Shown here: positions 60,601 through 64,000 of the stretch, one piece after another | How the letters are laid out: every line of letters begins with the position of its first letter | Numbering within the stretch: the first letter of the stretch is position 1 | Assembly: GCF_041260155.1 (NCBI RefSeq) | Contig: NC_091933.1 | Span: 22,060,599-22,124,598 of the forward strand | DNA length: 64,000 nucleotides | Direction: 5' to 3' | DNA from: Ptychodera flava | Taxonomy: Eukaryota; Hemichordata; Enteropneusta; Ptychoderidae | Program-made: the position numbers and the translations under genes | Notes under the pieces: model-generated | Told to the model about the DNA's origin: nothing | The model's database searches: none | The model's input: only the letters and a program-made list of their open reading frames with translations

Positions 60601-63600
60601 TTTCAATTTCAACATTGATCTGTATCAGCTCATATCATTAAATGTTCATTGTCAACAGTCCAGTTTGAATCCAGAATTCTTGTGTGATGGAAGCACTAAG
60701 TCTGCACACCTGACTGGTGCCTGATTGTCCATGTTGGATAGCCATATCAATTGAAAGCTCCGTAAGCTTTCACATTTGATGTGTTTTCCTGATTTTTTGC
60801 TGTGTCTCTTCAAATGCTTTTGTGTTTAACTTTCAAAATCATGTTGAAGTGCCCAGTATTCAATCTATCAACGTTATACCTTTGTATCTGAAATGTTCAT
60901 TTTTACTGTCGACAGCTGAATTGTAGTCCAGACTAGAAATATTATAAGTTGTATGTGCAAGGCTAATACTAGATCAACATATGGAGATTGAAAGGTTCAG
61001 TAAATGTTCCTTCGAAGACATGAAGATACTGTAAAATTGTAAATGTACCAGCCATTACATATGTCTTGGGATATCGATTTTAACTTTTCACTCCTGAATC
61101 GATCACCATCCAATTTTTTTTTTCTTGTGATTGTGTACCAGAACGTTGCCAACTTCAGTGCACTTTAAAGATGGAAGACATGCCCATTGACCTATCAGTG
61201 CCTGATGTAGAAACTCAGGTCACTCTGAGGCAAGCATTAGGAGATGACTTGAAGATCAACGGTCTCTCGGTGGACCATCTTGAGTTTGAAGAAATTCCAT
61301 GTGTTACTGTTAACTGGGAAGTTAGTGTTGGACAAGTAAAGGTAACTCCTTTGGGCTGTTATAAAGTGCTCGGAAAATTAAACTGATCAAAATGTTGCCG
61401 TTCTTGAAGAATCAGAGGAGACACTTTTTTCCTTTACAGCCCTGATAAATATTTCAGTGGGTGACACGGTGGAAAGGAACAGACCTCCTGATGTCCTTTC
61501 CATTGTATGACATAGAATATATGTACTTCAATAATTCTCATTTCCGCAGAGGCTTCATCTTGCACCATATGGAACGTCAGACATCAGTGTTAAAAATTAT
61601 ATCAAAGCCTTGTCTATACCAGCAAATTTTGTGATGTCCCCCCCCAAGGTTGTTACTGATAATGTCTCTAATTATCCAGCATTGTGGGCCCAGATGTTTC
61701 CTACATCTACAAATTCCCTGGCATTGCCGAAACTATGAAAAAATAGCAATAATGTACCCCTTCCAGGCCTTAATAGACTCAAGCAAACTTTGCACTCCAT
61801 AATGTACTCTGCTTAACCTCGAACATCATGTCATGCAAAGTTTGTTTTCTATTATGGTGTGAGAAGGGGTACAGTATAGCTCTTGAATTGGATATGTTTA
61901 TCACTATCTCAATATGTTGCAATCAGTGGTGCATTAAATAGTAAAATATCGCACAAATATGAGGGCCCTTTCTTCTTTTATATCAAGATGTAAATATCAA
62001 GATTTGGAATAAAAAAATTGTGTGTTTCCGTCAATAAGCCTGTAGGAAAAATGTGGATCATTCAACAACTTTTTAGCTCTGCTGTCAGTGATGCGGAGCT
62101 TATCAAATAGGCTGATTGTCCATCATCATCATCCTTCCGTCCATCTGTCTGTCCGTCCATCATCCATCAACAATTGCCTTCTTTTCTGACACTGCATGTC
62201 AAATTGCTTTGAAAGTTGATGTGCAGTTCACTAGGTTTGTTCAAATTTTAATATACAAATTTGTATTTTTAAGGCGATTTTTGTCATTTTTGGTCAAAAA
62301 TTTATTTCACCTAAACCGCTTGTCTGACAGCTTTGATATGTGGTATATAGGTTCCTAAGGATTATCGAGTTTATGATGTATTGAAATAATGATTTTTGGG
62401 GCGATTTCTGCCATTTTTGGTCAAAAAAGATGCTTCTCAAAAAACTGCTCCTCTGATAACTTTGTTGACATGTTCTCTTAGATGATTTTAGTGTGAAATG
62501 TTCAAATTATGATGAAATCTTCAATTGTGTATTTTTGCAGGTATTTTTGACATTTTTTGTTGGGCCATCCTGAAATTAGCTATCAAAAATTTCCACCTTT
62601 CTACAAGTGTCACAAATATTTATTCTGTACATAACTGGCAGATCTGTATTGGCCAACAGGTCGCTTGTTTATTTCAGTGTTTCCCATCAAAAAACAGCAA
62701 ATTCAGCAAAATTGTGATCATTGAAAATGAAAGAAAATCTAAGCGTGGAGGGTTTTAAATAGTGTTGGTTGGATTACTGGAAACACACATTTTTTATTTG
62801 TTTGGTTTTTTTGAAATTCAGATTTTTAACTGCCTGGCTTGTAATGATAATCACATAACACTTTATACACTAAGAAACCATTCACCCTCAAAGATCACAG
62901 AAATTCCTAAATCCTGTGTTGACTACTACAGTGATGCTGACTGTGTTCATTGTTTATCTTTGCGCCAAAAGAATCATCATCTAATAATACGAAAGAAGGA
63001 AACAAGATCTGCTAGGGAAATTCAATCTGTGCCACTAGATGATGAGGATGATGATCACCTGGTTTCACATACACCTTTTGGAAAAGAAGAGGTCGGAAAA
63101 ACAGGGGAGACATTAGGGAGTAACTCAGTCTTTACAAAAACAGTGCACCCTGAAGGTGAAGTTTCTGGCATCAGTTTTATGCAGCCTTCTCCTCTCTATG
63201 ATGAAGCAATCTCAAGTACGGACGATGTAAGTGCAGGACACGGACATCGGCCGCTTTGCAAGACTGCCAGTGGTAGCTCTTTAAGGACTGAGGCAAGTGC
63301 TTGGTATGATCAATCTGCAAATTTGGATCAGCCGGAACAGGAGAGACGGAGACTGGCGAATCTTCCGCCGGGAGAAGCAGAAGACCTGTACATGCCACTG
63401 TTCAAAAGTGCGGCCGACAGGGAGCGTTTCCTGGCATCACAGGACACCCATTGTAAAACAGACGAAGATCAACATGTGACTCCGTATCAGCCCAGCAGTG
63501 GTACAACCGCTAGCATGGCCAGCAGCACCACTGCCATCACTATCGCAGAAACTGCAGTTGTCATGGAGAATGAGGCTGAAAACGATTATAGTGACATGAT

Positions 63601-64000
63601 AACAATTCCCAGTTGGCATCCACACCTGCCAGATGCCAAGGAAGAGGTACGTGTCATTCCAAATTGATAAATATCCATAAACAGACAAGTGTCTCCTAAA
63701 GCCAGACTCTCAGTTTCATCAGTGAATGTGGGTTTAGTCCAGTGGTGCAAATAACGAAATCAACCTGATCAATGTAAAATAGTGCATTCCATACCAGGGA
63801 GGGTGCCTTGCAGTCAGACACGTACAGCAAATCTTTTCAAGATGTCAGTCTTCATCAATTGTCTTTATGTAGGTTACAGTGTAGTGTCTATTATCTCTCT
63901 CATTTTGTCATTTTTATTGTTTTGCCAAAATTTCTTTCAAAGGTAATTTTACTGTCTTTGCAATTCTAGATCACAAGGGTGATGGGAGAGTATCTTCAGC
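50908..64000 (+). CDS. Death-RBD-RBD-SH2 adaptor, gene B (partial, runs off window)
   Basis: This is the tandem paralog of gene A. Exons: 50908-51246 (Death), 59587-59792 and 60165-60342 (first RBD-like module plus proline linker), 61142-61341 (second RBD-like module), 62822-63646 (275-residue linker ending PSWHPHLPDAKEE), 63970-64000 (SH2 start ITRVMGEYL). Phases 1, 0, 1, 0, 0 agree with gene A where comparable. The Death exon needs a frame change near 51072: sequence upstream reads DWQDLAERLNFSNE, downstream ITRIRQEGVKHGRTPGRILL, and two extra bases (or one missing) separate them. So the gene is damaged, or the base is a sequencing error. Intron 1 (8.3 kb) is swollen by a foldback element and a LINE. 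The exon at 62822 is the least certain call. Confidence 0.7.
51472..51568. repeat. G20 run and 33 bp tandem pair
   Basis: Twenty G residues are followed by two copies of a unit containing TTCAAAAGTCCGCTGTAC and CCAACTAAAACGC. It lies in gene B intron 1. Confidence 0.85.
51570..52591. other. Gene B intron 1, left part
   Basis: AT-rich, with no gene or repeat terminus recognised. Confidence 0.4.
52781..53047. mobile_element. PIF/Harbinger-type MITE with TAA target duplication
   Basis: It has perfect 33 bp terminal inverted repeats starting GGCCAAAGTAATTAAATTCT. TAA flanks both ends (52778-52780 and 53048-53050). The uninterrupted site is visible in the opposite arm of the host element (AACATAATTGGCTATATAT, inverted at about 56810-56840), which confirms a clean insertion. 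Three-base TWA duplications are the hallmark of PIF/Harbinger. Confidence 0.85.
56869..57647 (+). mobile_element. 5'-truncated non-LTR retrotransposon (CR1/L2-like LINE)
   Basis: It encodes the C-terminal part of a reverse transcriptase in one frame: LGVILDSHLTLRPNV (56889), FITSRIDFCNSLLYGLP, RVQNMAARIVTRS, LHWLPVTQRIVFKML, APSYLSNMI, RSFSVAAPILWNSLP, SIFKTNVKTFLFKFAF, ending 57491. The 3' end is a (TTA)n tail. TTATGC lies on both sides (56863-56868 and 57648-57653) as the target duplication, and joining the flanks restores the host repeat. The coding frame is intact over its 200 residues, so the insertion looks fairly young. Confidence 0.9.
57871..58067. repeat. Dispersed 0.2 kb repeat, copy a
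   Basis: About 200 bp are shared with 61605-61808: AATTTTGTGATGTC, TTACTGATAATGT, CCCAGATGTTTC, then CAAACTTTGCACTCCATAAT. Class unknown. Confidence 0.75.
58600..58915. repeat. Dispersed 0.3 kb repeat, copy c, with poly-C tract
   Basis: Third copy of the family at 18600-18930. It contains a run of about 26 C residues at 58795-58820 where the other copies have only a short C run. Confidence 0.7.
58916..59586. other. Gene B intron 1, right part
   Basis: Nothing recognised. It ends in a long T tract and CAG at 59584-59586, a strong 3' splice site for exon 2. Confidence 0.5.
59587..60342 (+). CDS. Gene B exons 2-3: first RBD-like module and proline repeat
   Basis: Exon 2 (59587-59792) ends VNWNDKVGKFK. 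Exon 3 (60165-60342) starts GYHVKLHRRE, the same strand and split position as GYHIYL in gene A. Exon 3 then has two diverged copies of a roughly 20-residue unit (NQSVARSDPTPPVRED, NQSVVRFDQMPPGEE). PTPPVR fits a class II SH3 ligand. Exon 3 ends phase 1. Confidence 0.7.
60752..61015. mobile_element. Diverged TTAA-type MITE, copy 3
   Basis: GAAAGCTCCGTAAGCTTTCA at the left and the AGTCCAGACTAGAA block match 26418-26773. The right end is eroded. It lies in gene B intron 3. Confidence 0.5.
61142..61341 (+). CDS. Gene B exon 4: second RBD-like module
   Basis: It begins RCQLQCTLKMEDMPIDLSV and continues QALGDDLKINGLSVDHLEF and VTVNWEVSVGQVK. It matches exon 2 of gene A at the CQLxCT start, the G-L-x-x-x-x-L core and the W strand. 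It starts phase 1 and ends phase 0, like that exon. It is closer to the gene A module in its first residues than the other gene B module is. Confidence 0.7.
61342..62821. other. Gene B intron 4
   Basis: It contains copy b of the 0.2 kb repeat (61605-61808). A possible alternative exon start at 61550 (CAG|AGGCTTCATCTT, reading RLHLAPYGTSD) lacks a convincing donor. Confidence 0.5.
62822..63646 (+). CDS. Gene B exon 5: long linker and SH2 start
   Basis: Open for 275 codons after a good T-rich acceptor. It ends IPSWHPHLPDAKEE, homologous to GWHQYLPDNKYE of gene A, then GTACGTG. It contains several Tyr motifs (LYDEAI, DLYMPLF, DYSDMI) that could be kinase sites, and is rich in Ser, Thr and acidic residues. 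The first residues (IFNCLACNDNHITLYTL) replace the expected RBD strand only loosely, so the 5' border is tentative. Confidence 0.6.
63970..64000 (+). CDS. Gene B exon 6: SH2 start, cut by window end
   Basis: After TTCTAG, the frame reads ITRVMGEYLQ, aligned with IIKVMRDYLK of gene A. Arg at the third position is the canonical alpha-A2 arginine. Confidence 0.75.
   Translation, partial: MTRVMGEYLQ

Noticed and set aside
61550-61740. Alternative gene B exon reading RLHLAPYGTSD after CCGCAG
   Set aside because: It runs into a dispersed repeat and has no convincing donor. The exon at 62822 is preferred, though not certain.

Overview
The window is nuclear DNA from an animal. Genes are split by GT-AG introns of about 0.3 to 8.3 kb, there are no operons, and most of the sequence is interspersed repeat. 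The protein content (a MyD88-like Death domain joined to SH2 and Raf-RBD-like domains, bilaterian KIN and LAMTOR5) and the repeat style (frequent AGGCCTATAGGCCT-type words, TTAA-ended MITEs, repeats ending in a GGACTTCGTCCGTGGG-type block) suggest a marine invertebrate deuterostome, most likely a hemichordate- or echinoderm-like animal. Amphioxus cannot be excluded and the species cannot be named from sequence alone.

Layout. 1-17.3 kb is repeat: a 1.9 kb unit repeated almost identically at 33.4-35.3 kb, a 5 kb DNA transposon with 188 bp inverted termini and a decayed transposase (1.9-7.0 kb), and an older third copy of the 1.9 kb family split by a 3.2 kb element that itself carries a MITE. 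17.4-24.8 kb (minus strand) is a complete ten-exon KIN (KIN17) gene. 25.4-27.5 kb (plus strand) is a complete four-exon LAMTOR5 gene. The two start codons face away from each other across 636 bp holding a perfect CRE. 27.5-43.1 kb is again repeat: a hAT-like element with a zinc-finger remnant, copy 2 of the 1.9 kb family, a hairpin minisatellite, a four-copy 226 bp array with a nuclear-receptor DR1 site in every copy, and a near-perfect 580 bp-arm palindrome.

43.1-64.0 kb holds the most interesting content: two tandem plus-strand paralogs of an adaptor I do not recognise as a described gene. Gene A (five exons, 385 residues, complete) reads MyD88-like Death domain, Raf-RBD-like ubiquitin fold, linker with a YxN motif, SH2, then PxxPxR tail. 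Gene B has the same order with two RBD-like modules and a much longer linker, and runs off the window in its SH2 exon. Its Death exon carries a frame break. Intron phases match between the two genes. If real, the architecture would connect Death-domain (Myddosome-type) assembly to Ras-like GTPases, phosphotyrosine and SH3 partners in one protein.

A second unusual signal is a set of very short palindromes (22-29 bp, CATGGAG... or CATAGAC... arms), several flanked by direct repeats of 7 or 11 bp, as if they had been inserted as minute mobile units.
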